Source: Zeimonas sp050187175
GTDB lineage: Bacteria > Pseudomonadota > Gammaproteobacteria > Burkholderiales > Burkholderiaceae_E
NCBI GenBank assembly: GCA_050187175.1
Contig: JBFWXS010000009.1
Span: 62,001-126,000, forward strand
Reading direction: 5' to 3'
Length of the DNA stretch: 64,000 bases
Positions 8,487 to 17,349 of this stretch are shown one piece after another. Under the pieces are notes generated by a model that saw only the letters and a program-made list of their open reading frames with translations, was not told where the DNA came from and did not search any database. The translations under genes were made by a program, and so were the position numbers. Position 1 is the stretch's first letter, and every line of letters begins with the position of its first letter.

Positions 8487-9294
8487 GGCGCTGCGCCGCC
8501 GCGCCGCCGAATGGGCTGCCGCCGATCCGGCCCGGCCGGCTCGCCGCATCATCGCGGCCGAACAGCTGCGCCACTACGTTCCGTTCGCGATGGACGAGCT
8601 GTCGCGCGAACGGGCGCGCTCCTTCGGCGACGGCGCAGCGGAGCCGGATGAGCGGCGCCATGCCGCGCGTCATTTCGCCGACTTCAACCGCCAGGACGAT
8701 CCGGCGGCCAGCGAAACCGCCGACTACCAGGTCGGCTACCAGGCCGGGCTGAAGGCCGGACGCGAGGCCGGCTTCGCCGACGGCGTCAAGCGCGGCTTCG
8801 AGGCCGGCACGACGCACGCCGAACGCGAACGACGGCAGGCCGAGGAAGCCGCCGGCGCCTCGCTGGCGCAGCGCGTGCAGTCGCTGCACGCCGAGCTGCA
8901 GACGCGTTTCGAGCAGATCGAGCGCGAGGCCGCCGACGAAGTCGTCGCGCTGGCGCTGGAAGTCGCACGCCATGCGCTGCGCGCCACGCTGGCGGTGCAG
9001 CCCGAATCGATCGTGCCCATCGTGCAGGAGGCGCTGACGGGCCTGCTCGACGACCGGGTGCGCGTACAGCTGCTGCTGAACCCGGCCGACATAGACATCA
9101 TCCAGCGCGATCTGGGCGAACGGCTGGCCGCGCGCGGCGTCGAGATCGTCGCCGATCGCAGCCTGACGCCGGGCGGCTGCCGGCTCGAGACGCCGCTGGC
9201 CAGCGTCGACGCGACCATCGAGACGCGCTGGCGGCGGACGCTGGCGGCGCTGGGCCGCGACGAACGCGGCAACATGGACGAGGCCGCGGCATGA
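8473..9294 (+). CDS. fliH: Flagellar assembly protein FliH (export ATPase regulator)
   Basis: FliH dimerises, binds the export ATPase FliI and tethers it to the C ring. The 273-residue protein shows the typical layout: a variable N-terminus, a central GxxxG-rich helix (YQVGYQAGLKAGREAGFADG, about residues 81-100) that forms the FliH dimer, and a C-terminal FliH/HrpE domain ending with LTPGGCRLETPLASVDATIE. It overlaps both neighbours (14 bases with fliG, 4 bases with fliI), the normal order for this operon. Confidence 0.95.
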   Translation: MHSSEALRRRAAEWAAADPARPARRIIAAEQLRHYVPFAMDELSRERARSFGDGAAEPDERRHAARHFADFNRQDDPAASETADYQVGYQAGLKAGREAGFADGVKRGFEAGTTHAERERRQAEEAAGASLAQRVQSLHAELQTRFEQIEREAADEVVALALEVARHALRATLAVQPESIVPIVQEALTGLLDDRVRVQLLLNPADIDIIQRDLGERLAARGVEIVADRSLTPGGCRLETPLASVDATIETRWRRTLAALGRDERGNMDEAAA

Positions 9295-10742
9295 GCGCGC
9301 CCGCCCCTTGGCAGCGGCTGCTGCGCAATCATGCGCAGATGCTCGACGCGCATTCGCCGCTGGCCGTGCAAGGCCGGCTGGTGCGCGCCACCGGGTTGGT
9401 GCTCGAAGCGTCCGGGCTGCGGCTGCCGGTAGGCAGCCTGTGCCTGGTTACACAGGGCAGCGACGCCAGCGGTGAAAGCAGCGTCGAAGCCGAGGTGGTC
9501 GGCTTCGGCGATGGGCGCCTGTTCCTGATGCCGACCGGTGACACCTTCGGACTGTCGCCAGGCGCCCAGGTAGTGCCTATCGACGTTCCCGTTCACCCGC
9601 CGCGGCTCGGACAGGATTCCCATCCGTGGCGCCGCGCCACCGACCAGATGCGCCACCTGCCGATCGGCGACGGCCTGCTGGGCCGCGTGGTCGGCGCCGA
9701 CGGCGCGCCGCTGGACCGCTTCGGCGCGTTGAGCCGCGTCGAGCGCTCGCCGATCAACGGCCGCATCGTCAATGCCATGGAGCGCGAACCGATCCGGCAG
9801 CCGCTGGACACCGGCGTTCGTGCGATCAACGCGATGCTCAGCGTCGGCCGCGGTCAGCGGCTGGGTCTGTTCGCCGGCGCCGGCGTCGGCAAGAGCGTGC
9901 TGATGGGCATGATGGCGCGCTACACGTCCGCCGACGTGATCGTCGTCGGGCTGATCGGCGAACGCGGCCGCGAAGTCAAGGAGTTCATCGACGACATCCT
10001 GGGCGACGACGGACTGCGCCGCTCGGTCGTCGTGGCTGCTCCCAGCGATGCGCCGCCGCTGCTGCGCATGCAGGGCGCCGTCTACGCCACCGCGATCGCC
10101 GAGCACTTCCGCGACCAGGGCCGGCACGTGCTGCTGCTGATGGATTCGCTGACTCGCTACGCCATGGCGGCGCGCGAGGTGGCGCTGGCGATCGGCGAAC
10201 CACCGGCGACCAAGGGATATCCGCCGTCGGTGTTCGCGCGGCTGCCGGGCCTGATCGAGCGCACCGGCAACGGCTTGAACGGCTGCGGCTCGATCACCGC
10301 GTTCTACACGGTGCTCGCCGAAGGCGACGACCAGCAGGATCCGGTGGCCGACGCGGCGCGCTCGTTCCTCGACGGCCATTTCGTGCTGACGCGCGCGCTG
10401 GCCGACGCCGGCCACTACCCCGCGATCGACATCGAGCAATCGATCTCGCGGGTCATGAACAATGTCGCCGAGGCGGTGCACGTCACGCACGCGCGGCGCC
10501 TGAAGTCGCTGTGGTCGCACTATCAGCGCAGCCGCGATCTGATCGCGGTGGGCGCCTACGTGCCCGGCAGCGATCCCGAGACGGACCTGGCGGTCGCTCT
10601 CTATCCGCAGATGGTCAAGTTCCTGCAGCAGGACCTGCACGAGCGCTGCGACCTGCCGAACGCCAAGCAGTCCCTGGCGCGGCTGGTCGCCGCCGCCTCG
10701 GGCGCACCGCCCGGCAGCGCCGCGGGCACGACGGCTCACTGA
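9291..10742 (+). CDS. fliI: Flagellum-specific export ATPase FliI
   Basis: FliI is the F1-beta-like hexameric ATPase that unfolds and delivers substrates to the flagellar export gate. The 483-residue protein has the P-loop GAGVGKS at about residues 195-201, the GLIGERGREVKEF motif shared with F1/SctN ATPases, a Walker B-type segment LLLMDSLTRYA at about 280-290, and GEPPATKGYPPSVFA further on. Start overlaps fliH (ATGA) and the stop overlaps fliJ by one base. No truncation or missing catalytic residue. Confidence 0.97.
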   Translation: MSAPAPWQRLLRNHAQMLDAHSPLAVQGRLVRATGLVLEASGLRLPVGSLCLVTQGSDASGESSVEAEVVGFGDGRLFLMPTGDTFGLSPGAQVVPIDVPVHPPRLGQDSHPWRRATDQMRHLPIGDGLLGRVVGADGAPLDRFGALSRVERSPINGRIVNAMEREPIRQPLDTGVRAINAMLSVGRGQRLGLFAGAGVGKSVLMGMMARYTSADVIVVGLIGERGREVKEFIDDILGDDGLRRSVVVAAPSDAPPLLRMQGAVYATAIAEHFRDQGRHVLLLMDSLTRYAMAAREVALAIGEPPATKGYPPSVFARLPGLIERTGNGLNGCGSITAFYTVLAEGDDQQDPVADAARSFLDGHFVLTRALADAGHYPAIDIEQSISRVMNNVAEAVHVTHARRLKSLWSHYQRSRDLIAVGAYVPGSDPETDLAVALYPQMVKFLQQDLHERCDLPNAKQSLARLVAAASGAPPGSAAGTTAH

Positions 10743-11185
10743 TGAAACAGCGCACTCTTCAGCAACTGATCGAACAGGCTCGGCGTGTCCGCGACGACGC
10801 GGCCGTGCGCATGGCCGGCGCCGACCGGCAGGCCCAGCAGGCGCAGCAGACGCTGGACGTGCTGTGCAGCTACCTCAACCAGCATCTGACCCCGGCCTCC
10901 GGCGACGCCCCGCACACCGACAGCCCGCGGCTGCAGGTGCGCGAGCGCTTCACGCAGCGGCTGAACGTGGCCATCGACGAACAGACGAGGCAGCGCGACA
11001 GCTTGCACGAAGTGACCGAACAGCGGCGCAGCGAACTGATCGAACGGCAGAAGCGCCTGCTCGCATTCGAGACGCTGCACGCGCGGCGCGAGTCGGCCCG
11101 CCTGGGCCGCGAGCAGCGCCGCGACCAGAAACGTACCGATGAAATGGCAGCGCAGGCGCTGCAACGAAAACAAAGGGGATCCTGA
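10742..11185 (+). CDS. fliJ: Flagellar export protein FliJ
   Basis: FliJ is the central-stalk-like coiled coil of the FliI ATPase ring and also escorts chaperones. The 147-residue protein is almost wholly helical and rich in Gln, Arg and Glu with heptad spacing, as in the family, and has the typical start MKQRTLQQLIEQARRV. The ATG overlaps the last base of the fliI stop codon. Identification rests on size, coiled-coil composition and strict position between fliI and fliK, since FliJ sequences diverge fast. Confidence 0.9.
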   Translation: MKQRTLQQLIEQARRVRDDAAVRMAGADRQAQQAQQTLDVLCSYLNQHLTPASGDAPHTDSPRLQVRERFTQRLNVAIDEQTRQRDSLHEVTEQRRSELIERQKRLLAFETLHARRESARLGREQRRDQKRTDEMAAQALQRKQRGS

Positions 11186-11187
11186 AG

Positions 11188-12977
11188 ATGGCCGTGGACA
11201 ACGCCAGGCTGCCGCAATCGCTGCGAACCGATTTCAGCGCTCAGCGCGCCGGCGACACACTGCGACTGCTGTCGACCGAGACGCGCGACAGCGCCGAGCC
11301 GGCTTCGTTCCGCGAAGCCATCGCAGGCGCGCGCCGCGAGGCGGACCGGCTGGTCGACGGGCGCAATGCGACACGCGATGCCGAGCAGCGCATGCTGGAA
11401 CGGCTCGACGAACAGCGCAGCAGCGCGCAGCAGGCGCAGGCTCGCAGCGCGGCGGCACGCCTCGCCGAGCAGCGTGCGTCCGATCAGCGCGTGTCGGAAC
11501 AGCGTGTGTCGGAACAGCGCGACGTCGAGGCACGCGCCGCGCAGCGCGGCGACGAACAGCGTGCCGCGCATGACGCGCGTCAAACCACTCGACTCGCGGC
11601 CGAACGGGCCGCGGCGCAGAACAGCGGACGGGATGCCGCCTCGAACGCCGCGCAGCCCGGAATGCGCGGCGGCATGAACGGCGCCGCCGNNNNNNNNNNN
11701 NNNNNNNNNNNNNNNNNNNNNNNNNNNNNNNNNNNNNNNNNNNNNNNNNNNNNNNNNNNNNNNNNNNNNNNNNNNNNNNNNNNNNNNNNGCCGCCGACGC
11801 CGCAGAGGCCGGCGAAGGGCAGCCCACGATCGCGCGGGCCGTACGAGGCGCCGGGACTGAAGCCGCTGGCGCGCAGTCGCAGCCGGTGCAGTACGAGTCG
11901 GCCGATGCCGGCGCCGCCGCCGGAGCCGACCCCGCGGCCGCGCAGCGCGCCACGGCCGCAGCCATACAAGGAACCGCGGGCTCCGCGACGGCCGGCGGCG
12001 ACGCAGGCACCGCCCGCGCCGCCTCGACGCAGGCAGTGTCGGCACAGCCCGGCGCTGCAGTCGGCCGGTCGGGAGCGCGCCAGACTTCCACTGCCGCAGC
12101 CCAGGACACCGCCGCCGCGAAGACAGGGGGCGGCAACCCGGATGCTCGCGCGGCTGCCGCGGCGCAAGCCTCCGAGGCGGCGGAAGCGGCAGAGACCGCG
12201 CAGGCAGCACAGGCCGCGCAGACAGGCGGCGCCGAAACGGCTTCGCGCAGCGCCACCCTGTCGCAGCGGGCCGAGCGCAGCGCGCTGGACGCCTTCGCGG
12301 CGCGCCTCGCGGGCGAGCGCGGCCTGGACGGCAACGATACCGGCGCCGGCGTGGCAGCAGCCCCCGAGGCGGGAGCCAGGGCGGCAGCCGCGACCTCGCC
12401 CGACAGCCTCCCTTGGCTGCACGCAGCCGCCCAGCCGGGCGCGACCTCGCTGACGCCGGCCACCTCCACCGTCGGCATGGCACCGACGGTCGCCAGCGCG
12501 ACCATTGCAACGCCCCTGGACCATGCCGACTTCCCCGGCGCGCTGTCCGCCGAGCTCACGCGCTTCGCGCTGGACGGCATCGAACGCGCGGAGATCGTGC
12601 TGCAGCCGCGCGAACTGGGCCCGATCCGCATCGAATTGTCGCTGAACGGCGAATCGGCAAGCATCGCCTTCGCCGCCGCGCAGCCGGATACCCGGCAAGC
12701 CATCGAACAGTCGCTGCCGCTGCTGAAGGACATGCTGAGCCAGCACGGCCTGACCCTTGCCGACAGCAGCGTCTCCGACGGCAATGCGGGACGGGGCGGC
12801 GCGCCGTACGCGGGTACCGGCCACGGCGCCGGCAACGGCAGCGAGCGCCCCTCGGCTTCGGCCGGCCCGACGAGCGGCATCCTGGGAGAAGTCGGCGGCG
12901 GCCGCGGCTCTCCGGACGCCGCGACCGGCCCCGGCCGCCTGGTGACCGCCCGCGGCCTGCTCGACCTGTACGCATGA
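11188..12977 (+). CDS. fliK: Flagellar hook-length control protein FliK (interrupted by an assembly gap)
   Basis: FliK is the secreted molecular ruler that measures hook length and switches export specificity. The N-terminal 167 codons (Arg/Gln/Ala-rich, with RVSEQRVSEQR-type repeats) run into 100 N. After the gap, reading resumes in another frame from 11790 and gives 395 residues ending in the FliK C-terminal domain (IERAEIVLQPRELGPIRIE, then MLSQHGLTLADSSVSDG). The apparent frame change is explained by the placeholder gap length, not a mutation. The middle is Ala/Gly-rich low complexity, as expected for this family. RBS AAAGGGGAT precedes the ATG. Confidence 0.88.
11690..11789. other. Assembly gap (100 N) inside fliK
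   Basis: One hundred undetermined bases separate two halves of fliK that lie in different frames. The round length marks a scaffold gap of unknown true size in GC-rich, repeat-like coding sequence. Confidence 0.99.
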
Positions 12978-13016
12978 GCGGGCCGCGAACAGCGCCGGCG
13001 CGACCGCGCTTATCGA

Positions 13017-13061
13017 CGCTTCAGGAACGCGGCCGCCTGCCGACAATCGGTTCCTGAAGCG
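13017..13061. repeat. Perfect 12-bp inverted repeat between fliK and fliL
   Basis: CGCTTCAGGAAC (13017-13028) is the exact reverse complement of GTTCCTGAAGCG (13050-13061), with a 21-base loop. There is no following T-run. In RNA it would be a stable intercistronic hairpin (processing or attenuation). In DNA it could be an operator. The loop region also contains GCCGACAA (13039-13046), one base from the sigma-28 -10 box, though the -35 match (TTCA) is poor. Confidence 0.7.
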
Positions 13062-13099
13062 CCGCTCTCGAGCGCTTGCGTATCCAGGCGGGAACAGCC

Positions 13100-13660
13100 A
13101 TGTCGGACAAGTCGGCTCAAGCGGAACAAGCAGCTCCCAACAAGAGCAAGAAGCTCATTCTGATTCTGGTCGCGGTGCTGCTGCTGGCCGGCGGCGGCGG
13201 CGCGGCCGCATGGATGATGCTGAAGAAGGCGCCGGATGCCGAGTACGACGAGGAGCTGGCGGAAGCGCCTCCCAAGCGGAAGACGGCGCCGATCTTCGTT
13301 CCGCTCGATCAGTTCACGATCAATCTCGCCGACGACGGCGGCGAGCGCTTCGCGCAAGTGGCCATGGTGCTCGAAGTCGAGAAGGCCGAGACCGGCGAGG
13401 CCGTCAAGGCGCACATGCCGGCGATCCGCAATTCGATCCTGCTGCTGCTGTCGTCCAAGCATTCCAAGGAGCTGCTGACCCTTCCCGGCAAGGAGAAGCT
13501 GGCCGCCGAGGTGGCGGAGCAGACCGGCGTGCAGATGGGCTGGGAGCCTCCCGAGGCCGAGCCGCAGGGCGACGCCGCGCAGCGCCGGCGCAGCCAGCGT
13601 CCGCGCAGCAAGCCGAACCCCATCGTGGCCGTGCACTTCTCGCACTTCATCGTCCAGTGA
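13100..13660 (+). CDS. fliL: Flagellar basal body-associated protein FliL
   Basis: FliL is a single-pass inner-membrane protein that surrounds the stator and stabilises it in the active state. The 186-residue reading starts at ATG 13100 (MSDKSAQAEQ), preceded by GGCGGGA. A TTG eight codons earlier is a weaker start. A membrane helix at about residues 20-40 (LILILVAVLLLAGGGGAAAW) is followed by a periplasmic SPFH-like domain beginning at IFVPLDQFTINLADD. The C-terminus FSHFIVQ is typical. A short charged insert (about residues 150-172, Glu/Gln/Arg-rich) lengthens it slightly compared with E. coli FliL. Confidence 0.94.
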   Translation: MSDKSAQAEQAAPNKSKKLILILVAVLLLAGGGGAAAWMMLKKAPDAEYDEELAEAPPKRKTAPIFVPLDQFTINLADDGGERFAQVAMVLEVEKAETGEAVKAHMPAIRNSILLLLSSKHSKELLTLPGKEKLAAEVAEQTGVQMGWEPPEAEPQGDAAQRRRSQRPRSKPNPIVAVHFSHFIVQ

Positions 13661-13691
13661 CGGCGCGGCATCCCGACGGAGTATCGGCACC

Positions 13692-14693
13692 ATGACGGAC
13701 CAGTTCCTGTCGCAAGACGAAGTCGACGCCCTGCTGGAAGGCGTCACCGGCGACGCCAGCCCCGAAGAACCGGCCGAGGAAGGCGGCGTTCGCGAGTACA
13801 ACCTCGCGCGGCAGGAGCGCATCGTGCGCGGCCGCATGCCGACGCTCGAGCTGGTGCACGAACGCTTCGCCCGCAACCTGCGCATCGGCCTGTTCAACTT
13901 CATGCGGCGCAACCCCGACATCTCGGTCGGGCCGGTGAAGGTGCAGAAGTACTCGGCCTTCCTGCGCGACATCGTGGTGCCGACCAATATCAACGTGATG
14001 CGGGTCAAGCCTCTGCGCGGCAGCGGACTGCTGATCATCGAGCCGCAGCTGGTGTTCGCCATCATCGACACGATGTTCGGCGGCGACGGACGCTTCCACA
14101 CGCGCATCGAGGGTCGCGACTTCTCGCCCACCGAGCAGCGGATGATCCAGCGCACCGTCTCGGTGATCTGCGAGGAGTACAGCAAATCCTGGGCCGGCGT
14201 CTATCCGCTCGAGCTCGAGTACACACGCTCGGAGATGCAGCCACAGTTCGCCAATATCGCGACGCCGTCCGAGATCGTCATCTCGTCGAAGTTCGACATC
14301 GAGCTCGGCGGCGCCGGCGGCTCGGTGCACCTGTGCATTCCCTACACGACGCTGGAGCCGATCCGCGAGACGCTGAACTCGTCGCTGCAGGGTGATTCGC
14401 ACGTCATCGACCGCCGCTGGGTCAGCAAGCTGTCGCAGCAGATCAAGTCGGCCGAAGTCGAGCTGATCGCCGAGCTGGGCCATGCCCGCGCCACCGTCGC
14501 CGACCTGATCGCACTGAAGGTCGGCGACTTCGTCGAGATCGATCTCGACCAGACGCTGGTCGCCAAGGTCGACGGAGTACCGGTGTTCGATTGCCGCTAC
14601 GGCGTCTCGAACGGCCGCTATGCCATCAAGGTCCACTCCTTCCTCACTGTGAACCCGGACAACTCAAACGGAGCACCTCATGTCGAGCGATAA
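13692..14693 (+). CDS. fliM: Flagellar motor switch protein FliM
   Basis: FliM is the C-ring protein that receives phospho-CheY and changes rotation sense. The 333-residue protein begins with the CheY-binding peptide LSQDEVDALLEG (residues 5-16), contains the middle CheC-like domain with the GGDG motif (MFGGDGRFHTRIEGRDFSP), and ends with the SpoA domain that contacts FliN. It overlaps fliN by 14 bases. All expected elements are present. Confidence 0.97.
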   Translation: MTDQFLSQDEVDALLEGVTGDASPEEPAEEGGVREYNLARQERIVRGRMPTLELVHERFARNLRIGLFNFMRRNPDISVGPVKVQKYSAFLRDIVVPTNINVMRVKPLRGSGLLIIEPQLVFAIIDTMFGGDGRFHTRIEGRDFSPTEQRMIQRTVSVICEEYSKSWAGVYPLELEYTRSEMQPQFANIATPSEIVISSKFDIELGGAGGSVHLCIPYTTLEPIRETLNSSLQGDSHVIDRRWVSKLSQQIKSAEVELIAELGHARATVADLIALKVGDFVEIDLDQTLVAKVDGVPVFDCRYGVSNGRYAIKVHSFLTVNPDNSNGAPHVER

Positions 14694-15120
14694 CCCCGCC
14701 GTCGACCAGGACGCGGTAGCCGACGAATGGGCCGCCGCGCTGGCCGAACAGAAATCGGCCGAAGCCGCGACGACGATCGAACAGCCTGCCGTCGAGTCGG
14801 TCGGCGACGCGTCGCACCTGTTCCCGCGGCTGTCTGGCGGTGCCAACGACGCCCGCAACGATATCGACATGATCCTCGATATCCCGGTGCAGTTGACCGT
14901 CGAACTCGGCCGCACGCGGATTCCGATCAAGCACATCCTGCAGCTGGCGCAGGGCTCGGTGATCGAGCTCGATGCGCTCGCCGGCGAGCCTATGGACGTG
15001 CTGGTGAACGGCTGCCTGATCGCGCAAGGCGAAGTGGTGGTGGTCAATGACAAGTTCGGCATCCGGCTGACCGACATCGTCACGCCGTCGGAGCGTGTGC
15101 GCCGTCTGAACCGGACCTGA
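14680..15120 (+). CDS. fliN: Flagellar motor switch protein FliN
   Basis: FliN forms the base of the C ring with FliM and docks FliH. The 146-residue protein has a Pro/Glu/Ala-rich N-terminal tail and a C-terminal SpoA domain (about residues 62-146) with the conserved DIPVQLTVELGRTRIPIK and the terminal VVVNDKFGIRLTDIV. Start ATG overlaps the end of fliM. No anomalies. Confidence 0.97.
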   Translation: MSSDNPAVDQDAVADEWAAALAEQKSAEAATTIEQPAVESVGDASHLFPRLSGGANDARNDIDMILDIPVQLTVELGRTRIPIKHILQLAQGSVIELDALAGEPMDVLVNGCLIAQGEVVVVNDKFGIRLTDIVTPSERVRRLNRT

Positions 15121-15123
15121 ATC

Positions 15124-15468
15124 GTGTCGCAATCGCTGTTGCCGTCGCTGCTGGTCTTCATTGCAGTCTTGGCGGCGATCCCGCTGGCCGCCTGGCTGCT
15201 CAAGCGTTCGCACGCCATCCGGCTGGGCAGCGGCGGGCCGCTGGCCGTCGTCAGCGCCGTTGCCGTGGGCGCGCGCGAGCGCATCGCGCTGGTCCGCGCC
15301 GACGACCAGTGGCTGGTGGTCGGCATTACCGGCCAGTCGATCAATCTGCTGGCCCGGCTCGACCACGCGCCGCACACCGAGGCCCTGGCGCCAGGCGCCG
15401 ACGGCGGCGCAGCCCGCTTCGCCGATCTGCTCAAGGGGCTGTCGCGCCATGACCGCAATTCGCGCTGA
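15124..15468 (+). CDS. fliO: Flagellar biosynthesis protein FliO
   Basis: FliO is a small inner-membrane scaffold that helps assemble the FliP ring of the export gate. The 114-residue product from GTG 15124 has one N-terminal membrane helix (about residues 6-26, LPSLLVFIAVLAAIPLAAWLL) and a cytoplasmic beta-rich domain containing RIALVRADDQWLVVGIT, the family's best-conserved stretch. It overlaps fliP by 20 bases. FliO is poorly conserved, but position and layout leave little doubt. Confidence 0.9.
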   Translation: MSQSLLPSLLVFIAVLAAIPLAAWLLKRSHAIRLGSGGPLAVVSAVAVGARERIALVRADDQWLVVGITGQSINLLARLDHAPHTEALAPGADGGAARFADLLKGLSRHDRNSR

Positions 15469-16228
15469 ACGACCCGTTCGCGCTCTGCTCCAGGCCGTGC
15501 TGCTCCTCGCAGCCACCGGCCTGCTGATCGCGCCGCTCGACGCGGCCGCGCAGCAGCAAGGCCTGCTGACGCTGAACTCGAGCACCGGCCCGGCCGGCAC
15601 GACCTATTCGGTACCGGTGCAGACGCTGCTGATCTTCTCGGCACTGTCGTTCCTGCCCGCGATGCTGCTGATGATGACCAGCTTCACGCGCATCGTCATC
15701 GTGCTGGCGCTGATCCGCCAGGCACTGGGCCTGCAGGCCAGCCCGCCCAATCAGGTCATCGTCGGCATGTCGCTGTTCCTCACGCTGTTCGTCATGGGAC
15801 CGACCTTCGACCGCATCTACGACGAAGCCTACCGGCCCTTCTCCGAACAGCGCATGAACCTGGAACAGGCAGTGGCCGCCGGCAGCACGCCGCTGCGCGG
15901 CTTCATGCTGCAGCAGACGCGCGAATCCGACGTCGCGCTGTTCGCCCGCATCGCCCGCGTCGAGCCGTCGGTTCCCGCCGCCGAGACGCCGATGCGGGTG
16001 CTGATCCCCGCCTTCGTCATCAGCGAACTGAAGACGGCGTTCCAGATCGGCTTCATGGTATTCGTCCCCTTCCTGCTGATCGACCTGATCGTCGCCAGCG
16101 TGCTGATGTCGATGGGCATGATGATGCTGTCGCCAGTCCTGGTGGCGCTGCCGTTCAAGCTGATACTGTTCGTGCTCGCCGACGGCTGGAACCTGCTGAT
16201 CGGCTCGCTGGTCGCCAGCTTCGGATAG
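15449..16228 (+). CDS. fliP: Flagellar export gate protein FliP
   Basis: FliP pentamers form the core of the flagellar type III export channel. From ATG 15449 the product has 259 residues with a cleavable signal sequence (about residues 1-34, LLQAVLLLAATGLLIAPLDAAAQ), characteristic of FliP. Family motifs are intact: SFTRIVIVLALIRQALG, PPNQVIVGMSLFLTLFVMGP, VLIPAFVISELKTAFQIGF and SMGMMMLSPVLVALPFK. The start overlaps fliO. Longer in-frame upstream codons run through fliO and were rejected. Confidence 0.97.
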   Translation: MTAIRAERPVRALLQAVLLLAATGLLIAPLDAAAQQQGLLTLNSSTGPAGTTYSVPVQTLLIFSALSFLPAMLLMMTSFTRIVIVLALIRQALGLQASPPNQVIVGMSLFLTLFVMGPTFDRIYDEAYRPFSEQRMNLEQAVAAGSTPLRGFMLQQTRESDVALFARIARVEPSVPAAETPMRVLIPAFVISELKTAFQIGFMVFVPFLLIDLIVASVLMSMGMMMLSPVLVALPFKLILFVLADGWNLLIGSLVASFG

Positions 16229-16232
16229 CGCC

Positions 16233-16508
16233 ATGACACCGGAAGCCGTCCTCACCTTCGGCCGCCAGGCCCTCGAGCTGATGCTGCTGGTCTCCGCGCC
16301 GGTGCTGCTGGTGGCGCTCGCTGTCGGCCTGTTCGTCAGCGTCTTCCAGGCGCTCACGCAGATCAACGAGGGCACGCTGTCGTTCCTGCCCAAGATGGTC
16401 GCCATCGCCGTCACGCTGATGCTGGTCGGCCCCTGGATGATGTCGCTGCTGGTCGACTACCTGCAGCGCGTGCTGGCCGCCATTCCCGGCGCGATCCGCG
16501 GCCAGTAG
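16233..16508 (+). CDS. fliQ: Flagellar export gate protein FliQ
   Basis: FliQ is a two-helix hairpin that wraps the FliP-FliR channel. The 91-residue protein has hydrophobic segments at about 13-38 and 52-75 and the signature VFQALTQINEGTLSFLPKM between them. It starts four bases after fliP. Length and sequence are typical. Confidence 0.97.
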   Translation: MTPEAVLTFGRQALELMLLVSAPVLLVALAVGLFVSVFQALTQINEGTLSFLPKMVAIAVTLMLVGPWMMSLLVDYLQRVLAAIPGAIRGQ

Positions 16509-16535
16509 CCGCCGCTCCGCACGGCCAGCCACGCG

Positions 16536-17297
16536 ATGATCGCGGTCACCGAGACGCAGCTGCTCGCCTGGCTGTCGGCCTATCTGCTGCCCTTCTTCCG
16601 CATCCTGGGCCTGTTCAGCAGCGCCCCCATCCTGTCGCAGCGGGTCGTGGCGCTGCGCGTGCGCATCAGCTTCTCGCTGCTGATGGCAATGCTGATCGCG
16701 CCGCTGATCCCGTCCCAGGCCACCGTCGACCTCGCCTCGGCCGCAGGCCTGCTGGCGGTCGCCGGCGAAGTGCTGATAGGCGTCGCCATCGGCTTCATCG
16801 CGCGCGTCATCCTGGCTTCGGTCGAGATCGCCGGCGAAGCAGTCGGCCTGCAGATGGGCCTGTCGTTCGCCGGCTTCTTCGACCCCGAAAGCGGCCAGCT
16901 GAACGCAGTCAGCCGTCTGCTGAACACCTTGTCGCTGGCCGCCTTCGTCGCAATCAACGGACCCGTGCTGCTGATCGCAGCCGTCGTTCGCAGCTTCGAC
17001 CTGATCCCGCCCGGCGCGGCCCTGGGCAGCTGGCTGGAGCGTCTGCAGGCGGCCGCGCTCGGCGCCGGCCTGTTCGAGCTGGGCGTGACCATCGCCCTGC
17101 CCTTCATGGCACTGCTGCTGTTCGTCAATCTGGCGCTGGGCGTCATCGCGCGCATCGCACCGCAGCTGAATATCTTCGCCATCGGCTTTCCGGTCACCAT
17201 CGGCACCGGGCTGGCGCTGCTGGCCCTGGGATTGCCCCTGCTGCAGCAGCCGTTTCAGGTACTGATCGAGAGGCTGCTGGCAGCGCTGATGATGTAA
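16536..17297 (+). CDS. fliR: Flagellar export gate protein FliR
   Basis: FliR completes the FliP5-FliQ4-FliR1 export channel. The 253-residue integral membrane protein has about six hydrophobic segments and conserved stretches such as FFRILGLFSSAPILSQR (about residues 16-32), GLQMGLSFAGFFDPESGQ and NIFAIGFPVTIGTGLALL. It is the last gene of the fli operon here. flhB and flhA are not in the window. The next gene is on the opposite strand. Confidence 0.97.
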   Translation: MIAVTETQLLAWLSAYLLPFFRILGLFSSAPILSQRVVALRVRISFSLLMAMLIAPLIPSQATVDLASAAGLLAVAGEVLIGVAIGFIARVILASVEIAGEAVGLQMGLSFAGFFDPESGQLNAVSRLLNTLSLAAFVAINGPVLLIAAVVRSFDLIPPGAALGSWLERLQAAALGAGLFELGVTIALPFMALLLFVNLALGVIARIAPQLNIFAIGFPVTIGTGLALLALGLPLLQQPFQVLIERLLAALMM

Positions 17298-17349
17298 GTC
17301 TGTCGGGCGTCTCGTGCCTCGGTTGGAGCGTGCAAAGGCAGCGGCCGCG

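Noticed and set aside
8736..10739. A 667-codon open frame antisense to fliH/fliI.
   Set aside because: It is a shadow of high-GC codon use: the opposite strand encodes intact FliH and FliI with all motifs, and the antisense product is Arg/His/Gln-rich without any domain.
11188..12977. Possible frameshifted fliK pseudogene.
   Set aside because: The frame change coincides with a 100-N scaffold gap of arbitrary length, and both halves are family-like, so the gene is probably intact.
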